64,000 nucleotides of DNA from an uncultured Lachnospiraceae bacterium (GTDB lineage: Bacteria; Bacillota; Clostridia; Lachnospirales; Lachnospiraceae): the NCBI GenBank assembly GCA_947626795.1, contig CANQTH010000003.1, positions 1 through 64,000 on the forward strand, read 5' to 3'. Both the position numbers and the translations under genes were made by a program. This document shows, one piece after another, positions 8,316 through 16,311 of this stretch. Within the stretch, counting starts at the first letter, position 1; every line of letters starts with the position of its first letter. The notes beneath the pieces were generated by a model. That model had not been told where the DNA came from, ran no database searches, and saw only the letters and a list, made by a program, of their open reading frames with translations.

Positions 8316-9380
8316 TTAATCGTCTGAATGGAAAATGCTTCCAGAAAATTTGCCCGCCAGCTTTCGCCTGTCGTCTTCGATGGCCGCGTAATGCTGGCGG
8401 GTTGTTTCTACGCTTTGATGGCCCAATGCATCCGCGACCAGGTAAATGTCCCCGGTTTCCTTATAGAGGTTCGTCCCATAAGTGCTGCGCAGCTTATGGG
8501 GCGTAATTTTTTTGTTGATGTTAGCGGCGCCCGTATATTTTTTGACCAATTTTTCTACCGCACGGGTCGTGAGGCGGCTGTATTTTAAGGATAAGAACAA
8601 GGCGTTCTCATGCTCTGGGAGAGCTTTTTCCGCCAGCAGGGGACGTTCCAGCTCAAGATAATCCTGTAAGGCCTCAGCGACTTCCTCACCAAAATATACG
8701 GTAGATTCGTTCCCGCCTTTCCGGACCACGCGCATGCCATTGGTCTTAAAGCTCACATCCGCAAGATCCAAGCCTACGCATTCCGACACACGGATTCCCG
8801 TTCCCAACAGCAAAGTTAAGATGGCTGTGTCGCGATATTTGGTCTTCTGGTGCGAAGCAAGCTGCCTTGGCGTCAAGGAACTCCCGTTTTCTACCGTGGA
8901 GATCAATTCGGCTACCTCGTCCTTGTCCAGCCGTATGATATTTTCCTTATGCTTTTTTGGCGTCTCGATCATCGACGGCGCGTTCGTCTTGATATATTCT
9001 TTCTTAAAATAGTAATTATACATCGTCCGTATAGCGGAAAGCTTCCGCGATTTGCCTTTTTCCCCGTTGGTTACGGCCTGGCCGCTTTTTTTCTCATAAT
9101 AAGACAAATAGGAAAGGTATTCCTCAATATCCGACGGGGTGATCTCATCCAAAACGGAAATGGGAATGTCATGCATTTCCATCTTTGCATAGATTGGATT
9201 ATTTTCCTGGATAAATTCAAAAAACAGGCGGACGTCATATCCATAAGACAGCCGCGTTCTGGAGGAAGTGTTCCGGGTGTCTAAATATCGAAAAAAATCA
9301 CTGCAGAATTTGGGAAGTTCCTTTAATAAAGCCTGCAGCCTGCGTTTGTTTTCCAAATTGGTTTTTTCCACATAGTCCAT
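8316..9380 (-). CDS. Tyrosine recombinase (XerC/XerD-like)
   Basis: LLLGTGIRVSECVGLDLADV, ITPHKLRSTYGTNLY, LGHQSVETTRQHYAAI catalytic motifs. Confidence 0.9.
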   Translation of the reverse strand: MDYVEKTNLENKRRLQALLKELPKFCSDFFRYLDTRNTSSRTRLSYGYDVRLFFEFIQENNPIYAKMEMHDIPISVLDEITPSDIEEYLSYLSYYEKKSGQAVTNGEKGKSRKLSAIRTMYNYYFKKEYIKTNAPSMIETPKKHKENIIRLDKDEVAELISTVENGSSLTPRQLASHQKTKYRDTAILTLLLGTGIRVSECVGLDLADVSFKTNGMRVVRKGGNESTVYFGEEVAEALQDYLELERPLLAEKALPEHENALFLSLKYSRLTTRAVEKLVKKYTGAANINKKITPHKLRSTYGTNLYKETGDIYLVADALGHQSVETTRQHYAAIEDDRRKLAGKFSGSIFHSDD

Positions 9381-9477
9381 AAGAAAGATCCTTTCTTCGC
9401 TCGATCGGATGTGTGCAGTTCGTAAAATCAACATTTCGCGAACACATAGATGCGGACTGCCCTAATGCCCATACTAT

Positions 9478-9924
9478 TCAGATTTCATCCGAATCCAATA
9501 AAATGGTAAACGGCCCGTCATTTAATAAGGATATTTTCATATCAGCTCCAAAACTCCCGGTCTGCACGTTTGGAATATGCTTTTTGCATTCTGCAATCAC
9601 ATATTCATATAAAGAATTGGCAAGCTCCGGATTTCCGGCTTTTACGAAGGACGGACGGTTTCCCTTTTTGCAATCCGCATACAGGGTAAATTGGGAAATC
9701 AGCAAAAGTTCCCCTGAAACATCATGCAAAGACAGATTGGTCTTGCCTGCGTCATCCTGGAATATGCGCATCCCGATCAATTTGCGGATCATCTTGTCGG
9801 CAACTTGCGCCGTGTCAGTTTCGCAGATGCCGATCAATACCAAAAAGCCTTTGCCGATTTTTCCAATGACTTGATTTTCCACCTCAACAGAGGCATACGT
9901 CACGCGCTGGATCACAAATCTCAT
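9478..9924 (-). CDS. dtd: D-aminoacyl-tRNA deacylase
   Basis: [53 protein letters not shown]. Confidence 0.94.
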   Translation of the reverse strand: MRFVIQRVTYASVEVENQVIGKIGKGFLVLIGICETDTAQVADKMIRKLIGMRIFQDDAGKTNLSLHDVSGELLLISQFTLYADCKKGNRPSFVKAGNPELANSLYEYVIAECKKHIPNVQTGSFGADMKISLLNDGPFTILLDSDEI

Positions 9925-10021
9925 AATATCTCCTTTTCCTGGCAATAGCCACCAAACTAAATTATAATCGGAATCCGCAAAAAAAACAATCCCTTTTCGA
10001 TTTTTCAGGTGGTCTGCCATG

Positions 10022-10085
10022 ACAGTTCAGTCCAGGGCTTTGCCTTGCTGCAAAGTCCGTAGGAATGTGTAAATTTTGCGTAACA
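10022..10085 (+). repeat. Dispersed intergenic repeat family A copy
   Basis: ACAGTTCAG...CTTTGC.TTGCTGCAAA.TCCGTA..AATGTGTAA.TTTTGC matches 50807-50866 with one indel and few mismatches. Confidence 0.75.
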
Positions 10086-10087
10086 GA

Positions 10088-10126
10088 GTTCTCAATAATA
10101 GTTCTCAATAATAGTTCTCAATAATA
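10088..10126. repeat. 13-bp perfect tandem repeat x3
   Basis: GTTCTCAATAATA at 10088, 10101 and 10114; the last unit contains the YY-stop of the LysM gene. Confidence 0.97.
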
Positions 10127-10453
10127 TGGAATGATGATAAAATGCCCGGAATGGATCTCGTCGTCCTTCATATTATTCAATGCCTTGATATCCTCAATAT
10201 ACTCCTGCACGCTTCCATAACCAGCGGACATATGCCCGGACGCAATGCTCCACAGGCTGTCACCGGGCTGGATCTCGATGCTGGTATAGCGTTTTTGCAG
10301 GCCGCCCGGATCCGCGTCCCGGGTGGCGCTTGCGGAAGCCAGCCTGCCGCTTAGGGCCAGCGCGAAGCACAAAATCAGGAAGAATGTGAGGAAATATAGT
10401 GGAAACATCTGGTAAATATGCATCATCCTAATGCGTTTCTTTCTGCTTATCAT
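10118..10453 (-). CDS. LysM-domain single-TM protein, candidate YneA-like SOS cell-division suppressor
   Basis: N-terminal TM, YTSIEIQPGDSLWSIASGHM LysM motif, divergent from lexA with shared SOS-box-like sites. Confidence 0.75.
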   Translation of the reverse strand: MISRKKRIRMMHIYQMFPLYFLTFFLILCFALALSGRLASASATRDADPGGLQKRYTSIEIQPGDSLWSIASGHMSAGYGSVQEYIEDIKALNNMKDDEIHSGHFIIIPYY

Positions 10454-10483
10454 ATAGATTGTCCTCCTATCCAAACATATTTT

Positions 10484-10606
10484 CCGAACAAATTTTCCGA
10501 ACGTTTGTTTCTTATATTGTAATACCAGAACATACATTTGTCAAGAAAAAAACCGAACAAATTTTCGGAATATGTGTTTGCATTTGTAAAAAAGATGTGA
10601 TATAAT
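10484..10606. promoter_or_regulatory. Divergent lexA / LysM promoter region with multiple LexA-box-like sites
   Basis: CGAACGTTTGTTTC (10498-10511), GAACATACATTT (10528-10539), GAATATGTGTTT (10568-10579), CCGAACAAATTTTC twice (10484, 10553); lexA promoter TTGCAT-17-TATAAT (10578-10606); minus promoter TTGACA-17-TACAAT (10544-10516). Confidence 0.75.
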
Positions 10607-10647
10607 GAACTTGAGTTATATCATGGCGATTTGGAGGTAAAGTGTCT

Positions 10648-11262
10648 ATGGCGCGCAGGAAGATAAGCGAGAAGCAAAAAGAAATCTTAGAATATATCAA
10701 GAGCGAGATCTTGAACCGGGGGTATCCGCCCGCCGTTCGGGATATCTGCGAAGCGGTTCATTTGAAGTCCACTTCTTCTGTCCATTCCCATTTGGAGACA
10801 TTGGAAAAAAACGGCTACATCCGGCGTGATCCGACGAAGCCGCGGGCGATCGAGATCATTGACGACACGTTCAACCTTCTTCGGCGCGAAGTCGTCAACG
10901 TCCCGCTTTTGGGGCGTGTGGCTGCCGGGCGGCCGCTGCTGGCAATGGAAAATATCGAGTCCTATTTTCCCGTTCCGGCGGAATATATGCCGAATGAGGA
11001 TTCTTTTATCCTCAAGGTAAAAGGGGAAAGCATGATAAACGCCGGCATTTTAGACGGGGACAATATTTTAGTCCAAAAGCAGTCTACCGCGCAGAACGGA
11101 GACATGGTTGTCGCTTTGATCGAGGATTCCGCGACGGTGAAGACTTTTTATAAGGAAGACGGGTATTACCGCCTTCAGCCGGAGAACGATTCGATGGATC
11201 CGATCCTTGTGGACGAGTGCCGGATCCTCGGAAAAGTTTTTGGCGTGATCCGTTTCTTTTAG
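10648..11262 (+). CDS. lexA: LexA SOS repressor / autopeptidase
   Basis: Winged HTH, VPLLGRVAAGRPL, ESMINAGILDGD, DSATVKTFYKE. Confidence 0.96.
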   Translation: MARRKISEKQKEILEYIKSEILNRGYPPAVRDICEAVHLKSTSSVHSHLETLEKNGYIRRDPTKPRAIEIIDDTFNLLRREVVNVPLLGRVAAGRPLLAMENIESYFPVPAEYMPNEDSFILKVKGESMINAGILDGDNILVQKQSTAQNGDMVVALIEDSATVKTFYKEDGYYRLQPENDSMDPILVDECRILGKVFGVIRFF

Positions 11263-11377
11263 CTCAAGACCTGCTTGTTGGCCTATAGAGAATAAGAATT
11301 TTTGGTGTGATCCGCTTTTTTTAGAATATCCAAAATCCCATCGGATAAAAATTTTCAGCGCGATCCGCCTTTTGAAG
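11236..11377 (+). repeat. Degenerate repeats of the lexA 3' end
   Basis: GTTTTTGGCGTGATCCGTTTCTTTTAG (11236), ATTTTTGGTGTGATCCGCTTTTTTTAG (11298), ATTTTCAGCGCGATCCGCCTTTTGAAG (11351). Confidence 0.8.
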
Positions 11378-11392
11378 TACCCAAAAAAGAAT

Positions 11393-11435
11393 GGCAGCAA
11401 AACTGCAGGAAATAACTTCTTGCAATTTTACTGCC
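11393..11435. terminator. Bidirectional terminator candidate between convergent lexA and fba
   Basis: GGCAGCAAAACTGCA / TGCAATTTTACTGCC arms, 13-nt loop. Confidence 0.6.
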
Positions 11436-11503
11436 ATAAAAATAATCATTTACATCAACGGAAAACGCGTTGGGCGATTTTCCTATCATTATCTTTTTCT
11501 GAT

Positions 11504-12439
11504 TCAGGCTTTTCCGTCGCTGCCCAGAACCTCTTTGATCTTATGCGCAACCAATGCCTTTACGTTCGCGCGGCCGACTTTCAGATATTCCCTCGGGTCA
11601 AATGCCGCCGGGTTCTGCGTCAATACCTGCCTTACGCCAGCCGTCATCGCCAGCCTGAGGTCAGAATCGATATTGATCTTGCATACTGCGGAAGTCGCCG
11701 CCTTGCGGAGCATATCTTCCGGAATGCCGATCGCGTCCGCCAAGTTGCCGCCGTTCTCCTGGATGATCTTAACATATTCCTGGGATACGCTGGACGCGCC
11801 ATGCAAAACGATCGGGAAGCCCGGGATGCGCTTTGTGATCTCCTCTAAGATATCAAAACGGAGCTGCGGCTTCTGGCCTGGTTTGAATTTGAACGCGCCG
11901 TGGCTTGTCCCAATCGCGATTGCCAAAGAATCCACGCCCGTACGGTTCACAAATTCTTCCACTTCATCCGGCTGCGTATACATCGCGTCGTCAGCCGCAA
12001 CCTTAACGTCGTCCTCTACGCCTGCCAGCTTGCCAAGCTCGCCTTCTACTACGACGCCCTTGTCATGCGCATACTCTACGACTTTCTTTGTCAATGCGAT
12101 GTTCTCCTCGAAATCCAAGTGGGAACCGTCGATCATGACAGATGTGAAGCCGCCGTCGATGCAGGACTTGCAGGTCTCAAAATCCGGGCCATGATCCAGA
12201 TGCAGGACCATCGGGATATCATTCTCCAAAAGAGCCGCTTCTACTAATTTTACCAGATAATTGTGGTTCGCATAATTCCTTGCGCCCTTGGAAACCTGAA
12301 GGATGACCGGGGACTTCAATTCGCCCGCAGCTTCTGTGATGCCCTGGACGATCTCCATATTATTTACATTGAACGCTCCGATCGCATAGCCGCCTTTGTA
12401 GGCTTTTTCAAACATTTCTTTGCTTGTTACTAATGCCAT
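11504..12439 (-). CDS. fba: Class II fructose-bisphosphate aldolase
   Basis: GAFNVNNMEIVQGI, VLHLDHG, VSVMIDGSH-type motif (TSVMIDGSHLDFEENI), VLHGASSV. Confidence 0.93.
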   Translation of the reverse strand: MALVTSKEMFEKAYKGGYAIGAFNVNNMEIVQGITEAAGELKSPVILQVSKGARNYANHNYLVKLVEAALLENDIPMVLHLDHGPDFETCKSCIDGGFTSVMIDGSHLDFEENIALTKKVVEYAHDKGVVVEGELGKLAGVEDDVKVAADDAMYTQPDEVEEFVNRTGVDSLAIAIGTSHGAFKFKPGQKPQLRFDILEEITKRIPGFPIVLHGASSVSQEYVKIIQENGGNLADAIGIPEDMLRKAATSAVCKINIDSDLRLAMTAGVRQVLTQNPAAFDPREYLKVGRANVKALVAHKIKEVLGSDGKA

Positions 12440-12572
12440 TTTCTTTCTCCTTTCTAATTCGAGACTTTTCTTTGGAAATTGCCGTTTCTTTCCAGTCTCT
12501 ATAAATTCTATATTACTATACCTGACAGAAAAAGTCCAGATTTTTTTCTTCGTTATCCCTAGGGGGAAATGT

Positions 12573-13511
12573 TTAGTTTCCAGCCATCTGCGCCGCTACT
12601 TCCGCCGCAAAATCCTCCTGCTTCTTCTCAAGGCCTTCGCCTGTCTCGAACCGCACGAACCTCTTGACGGAAACAGGCGCGCCGACTTCTTTGGACACCG
12701 CTTCCAGATATTTCCCAACGGTCTGCTTCCCGTCTTCTGCTTTGACATAAACCTGGTCTACCAGGCAGATTTCCTTCAGTTCCTTGCTGACGCGGCCTTC
12801 GATCATGCCCTTGATCACTTTTTCCGGCTTCTGGGATTCCTTTGGGTCGTTCATGATCTGCGCCAAAAGGATCTCCTTCTCATGCTCGATATACTCCGCG
12901 CTGATCTCACCCCTGGAAACGTACTTCGGGGAAAGAGCCGCAACCTGCATCGCGATATTCGTCAGAGCCTCCTTCACAGCGTCGTTTACAACCGTCGTGT
13001 CCGCCTCTACGATGACGCCGATCCTTCCGCCGCCGTGGATATAGGAAACAACGCACCCGTTCTCAGCCGTCACTTTTTCAAATCGGCGGATGTTCAAGTT
13101 CTCGCCGATGACCGCGATCTTCTCCACCAGGGCGTCCTTTACGGTCTTAGCCGGATCCTCGTTCCAGGGCTCCGCCAAAAACGCGTCCAGATCCGCCGCT
13201 TTCGTGCCTGCCGCCTGAACCGCGACCGCCTGCACGAACGACCGGAAGGTGTCGTTCTTCGCGACAAAATCCGTCTCGGAATTTACTTCTACGACAGCCG
13301 CCGTCTTATCGCCGTCCAATGCAACGGTGCAAAGGCCTTCCGCCGCAATCCTGCTTGCCTTCTTCTCCGCCTTCGCCTGCCCGTTCTTCCTTAAATATTC
13401 CACGGCCTCGTCCATGTCGCCGTTCGTCTCCGTCAATGCCTTTTTGCAGTCCATCATGCCTGCTCCGGTCATTTCCCTTAATTCTTTTACCATTGAAGCT
13501 GTAATCGCCAT
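12573..13511 (-). CDS. tsf: Elongation factor Ts
   Basis: MVKELREMTGAGMMDCKKALTE, NSETDFVAKN motifs. Confidence 0.97.
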   Translation of the reverse strand: MAITASMVKELREMTGAGMMDCKKALTETNGDMDEAVEYLRKNGQAKAEKKASRIAAEGLCTVALDGDKTAAVVEVNSETDFVAKNDTFRSFVQAVAVQAAGTKAADLDAFLAEPWNEDPAKTVKDALVEKIAVIGENLNIRRFEKVTAENGCVVSYIHGGGRIGVIVEADTTVVNDAVKEALTNIAMQVAALSPKYVSRGEISAEYIEHEKEILLAQIMNDPKESQKPEKVIKGMIEGRVSKELKEICLVDQVYVKAEDGKQTVGKYLEAVSKEVGAPVSVKRFVRFETGEGLEKKQEDFAAEVAAQMAGN

Positions 13512-13531
13512 TTTTCTTCCCTCCATATTAC

Positions 13532-13557
13532 GGACTTTGCGGCAAAGCGCAAAGTCC
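13532..13557. repeat. Perfect 10-bp hairpin in rpsB-tsf spacer (family A hairpin module)
   Basis: GGACTTTGCG-GCAAAG-CGCAAAGTCC. Confidence 0.8.
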
Positions 13558-13589
13558 TAAGTAAGATGATCTTTTTCTCTTTTTCGATC

Positions 13590-14330
13590 TTATTCTTCCG
13601 CCGCTTCCTCTTCCGCATATTCCATCGCTTCCTGCGGCTCTTCCATCGTTCCCTGGTTCGCCTCGATGACGGCGTCCGCCATCTTGGAGACGATCAATTT
13701 TACCGCGCGGATCGCGTCGTCGTTCCCCGGGATCACATAATCCAATTCTTCCGGGTCGCAGTTCGTATCGCAGATGCCGATCAGCGTGATCCCCAGCGCG
13801 TGCGCCTCCTGCACGCAGATCCTCTCCTTCTTGGGATCTACGACGAAGATCGCGTCCGGAAGCCGCTTCATTTCCTTGATCCCGCCAAGGTTCCGTTCCA
13901 GCTTCTCCCATTCCTTCTTCAAAGCGATGACTTCTTTTTTCGGAAGGACGTCGAATGTCCCGTCCTCGGACATTGCCTCAATGGCCTTCAAACGCGCGAT
14001 ACGGCTCTGGATGGTCTTGAAGTTCGTCATCATGCCGCCCAGCCACCGCTCGTTGACATAGAACATACCGCAGCGCTCCGCTTCCGCCTTGATCGCGTCC
14101 TGCGCCTGCTTCTTCGTCCCTACGAAAAGGATCGTGCCGCCTTCCGCCGTGATGTCGGACACGGCCCTGTAAGCCTCGTCTACCTTCCCTACGGATTTCT
14201 GCAGGTCGATGATATAAATGCCATTCCGCTCCGTGTAGATGTAAGGAGCCATTTTCGGGTTCCATCTTCTTGTCTGATGCCCGAAATGGACACCTGCCTC
14301 TAACAACTGTTTCATTGAAATAACGCCCAT
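13590..14330 (-). CDS. rpsB: 30S ribosomal protein S2
   Basis: [38 protein letters not shown]; start chosen at MGVISMKQ. Confidence 0.97.
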   Translation of the reverse strand: MGVISMKQLLEAGVHFGHQTRRWNPKMAPYIYTERNGIYIIDLQKSVGKVDEAYRAVSDITAEGGTILFVGTKKQAQDAIKAEAERCGMFYVNERWLGGMMTNFKTIQSRIARLKAIEAMSEDGTFDVLPKKEVIALKKEWEKLERNLGGIKEMKRLPDAIFVVDPKKERICVQEAHALGITLIGICDTNCDPEELDYVIPGNDDAIRAVKLIVSKMADAVIEANQGTMEEPQEAMEYAEEEAAEE

Positions 14331-14497
14331 GTTTCTTACCTCCATTTGGTTAGTCTCCCATGTGTTTCCTCCCAAGAAGCGACCGTTGGCACCTTCTTCC
14401 TGGTCCGCACATGTGCTTGGTTTATAAACTTCCGCGGGAGCCGAAAGATTCAGATCCCGCCCAAAGACGCTTTGCGCGCCTTTTCTACGACTTAAAG

Positions 14498-14526
14498 AGT
14501 ATACCACAGGGGAAATCTGCTTGCAA
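14498..14526 (-). promoter_or_regulatory. Predicted rpsB promoter giving a leader of about 160 nt
   Basis: Minus strand TTGCAA-17 nt-TATACT. Confidence 0.6.
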
Positions 14527-14534
14527 GCCCTAAT

Positions 14535-15251
14535 TTACTGCTTTCCCTGCAAAATTTCGATGATCTGGTCCGGCGTCGCGCCGCGCGGGATCTCATGGGT
14601 GCCTGTGCTTAGCATATCGTCCACTCCCTTTTGGACCATATAATCGTTGAACGCGTCCGCGTCCTCGATCAGCCCGGCGTCAAAGAGCTTCTGGCTGATG
14701 GCTTTTGAAAAATCGCCCCTTGCGACCTCGATCGTCACGACGTCCGCGTCCCCGCTGCCCGCCGCCTGCCCGCCTGGCTCCGCCTGGCTGCCCGTTTGTG
14801 AACCCGTATCGCCAGCCTTCGCGTCCGCCGCATCGTCTGTTTTGGCGTCGTCTGTTTTGGCGTCGTCTGTTTTGGCATCATCTGTTTTGGCGTCGTCCGT
14901 TTCGGCGTCGTCCGTCTCCGCATCGTCTTCCTTGGGGCTTTCCTGCCCGTTCCCGTCGGCCGCATCCTTGTTCTTTAAGCTTTCCGCGGATTTGCTCACG
15001 GGTTTTTTCGCGCTTTCCTGCGCGTCCCCGCCTTGCGGATCCGCCCCCTGCTTGTCCCCGTCGGCGTCCTGCGCCTCCGTTTCCGTCTCCTGCGACTCTT
15101 CCGGCATTACCATCCCGAGCAGCCGCGCGCGCTCGATGATCTCGATATCTGACAGCGTTTCTTTCTTATTCCCGGAAAGGGCGATGCCCATGATGATCGC
15201 CGTGCAAATGACCCCTATGCCCAATCCGCGCAAATAGTATTTTAATTTCAT
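14535..15251 (-). CDS. Membrane-anchored MltG/YceG-like N-terminal-type protein with DDAKT repeats
   Basis: N-terminal TM, low-complexity linker, C-terminal LysM/YceG-like segment (VARGDFSKAISQKLFDAGLIEDADAFNDYM); no catalytic transglycosylase region. Confidence 0.6.
   Translation of the reverse strand: MKLKYYLRGLGIGVICTAIIMGIALSGNKKETLSDIEIIERARLLGMVMPEESQETETEAQDADGDKQGADPQGGDAQESAKKPVSKSAESLKNKDAADGNGQESPKEDDAETDDAETDDAKTDDAKTDDAKTDDAKTDDAADAKAGDTGSQTGSQAEPGGQAAGSGDADVVTIEVARGDFSKAISQKLFDAGLIEDADAFNDYMVQKGVDDMLSTGTHEIPRGATPDQIIEILQGKQ
14836..14925. repeat. 15-bp coding tandem repeat x6 (pentapeptide DDAKT/DDAET)
   Basis: TCTGTTTTGGCGTCG units with 3' degenerate units. Confidence 0.92.
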
Positions 15252-15254
15252 AAA

Positions 15255-15965
15255 TCACATTTCTTCCTCTCTGAACAGCCCTATCACAAGCCTTACTTCG
15301 CCTACTCCGATCCCAAGCTCCTTCGCGATCTCCACCGCGCTCTTCCCTTCCTTATACCGTTCCAGTATCATCTGGTTGTGGTTCATCATCTCGTCCGCCT
15401 GGACGTCCGGAAGCTCGGTCGGAAGCTCCGTCACAGGGGCCTTGGGAAGTTCCTTTTCGGGCGGCTGGGCCGGATCCGGCGCGGATTCCCTGATCTTTTG
15501 GAGCGTCTCCTGCGACTGGCCCAGCGACTGCTGGACGTCGGCCTGCAGTTCCTCCAAATGGATCGCCAGATCTGCAAGATTTCCTGCATAATTCGTAAGC
15601 TCTGAATGCTTGTCATTCAACATACTGTACAGGAACATCACCTCGTTGTGTGTCTTATGGATCGCTTCCAGCACGGTGTCGGAATATTCCGAGATTGCCC
15701 GCATCTTTTCATTCGTCTCTTTGTCCAGGGCGCGTTCCACAACGTCCATGGATTTCTCGATCGACTGGTCTATGACCTGATCTACCATGTTGTTCACCTT
15801 GACCTGCGCCTCCGTCAGGTTCTTCTCCAGGATGCGGCGCATCTCTTCCGTGCTTAATTCGGAAATCTTCTCCAGGTCCTTGTTGGACAGCTTCTCCGTA
15901 ACAAAAAAACTTGCGACCATCAGTATGGCGCCAATCGTCAATAATGCAATCTCCAATCCTGTCAT
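15255..15965 (-). CDS. SwrB-like / DUF6115-type protein: N-terminal TM, coiled coil, C-terminal HTH-like segment
   Basis: Position after fliA and before rpsB; ILERYKEGKSAVEIAKELGIGVGEVRLVIGL at C-terminus. Confidence 0.6.
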   Translation of the reverse strand: MTGLEIALLTIGAILMVASFFVTEKLSNKDLEKISELSTEEMRRILEKNLTEAQVKVNNMVDQVIDQSIEKSMDVVERALDKETNEKMRAISEYSDTVLEAIHKTHNEVMFLYSMLNDKHSELTNYAGNLADLAIHLEELQADVQQSLGQSQETLQKIRESAPDPAQPPEKELPKAPVTELPTELPDVQADEMMNHNQMILERYKEGKSAVEIAKELGIGVGEVRLVIGLFREEEM

Positions 15966-15979
15966 AAGCTCCTACCTAC

Positions 15980-16294
15980 CTAAATCTTCATATCGAAGCC
16001 GCCGACCGTTGCCTTTGCGGCGGCTTTCCCGTCTTCCTTCTTGTCCGTCTTCTTTTTCTTCCGGAGGTTCTCGTACTTGTTGCGCCCCTTTTCGCGCGCG
16101 TCGAATTTCTGTTCAGGATTCTTCGAGTCGTCCGCATGGTTGACTTGCTGCATATGCTGCGACGTCTCCTTGGAGAAATGCGTCTGCATATTCTGCTGCT
16201 GAAGCGCGGCCTTATTGTCTTCCTGCTGCTTTACCGCGCTGATATCCTGGCTTCTTTGAACTACTCCGCTAAATTCCACAGGCCTGATTGACAT
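15980..16294 (-). CDS. Hypothetical polar Q/K-rich protein of the flagellar locus
   Basis: 104-aa ORF in tight operon context between fapA-like and swrB-like genes. Confidence 0.6.
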   Translation of the reverse strand: MSIRPVEFSGVVQRSQDISAVKQQEDNKAALQQQNMQTHFSKETSQHMQQVNHADDSKNPEQKFDAREKGRNKYENLRKKKKTDKKEDGKAAAKATVGGFDMKI

Positions 16295-16311
16295 TTTCCA
16301 TCACTCCTTCT

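Noticed and set aside
8316-9380. Tyrosine recombinase as evidence for an integrated element
   Set aside because: Neighbours are housekeeping genes (dtd, lexA, cytidylate-kinase-like), no attachment repeats or phage genes; more likely a chromosomal Xer-type recombinase.
12420-13394. Long plus-strand ORF (324 aa) antisense to tsf
   Set aside because: Arginine/leucine-rich shadow ORF overlapping a certain gene; no RBS or recognisable domain. Same reasoning applies to other long antisense ORFs such as 16534..17169, 28015..29397, 34149..35075 and 61860..62843.
14705-15139. Plus-strand Arg/Pro-rich ORF opposite the MltG-like gene
   Set aside because: Composition is a by-product of the DDAKT repeat and GC bias; no independent coding evidence.
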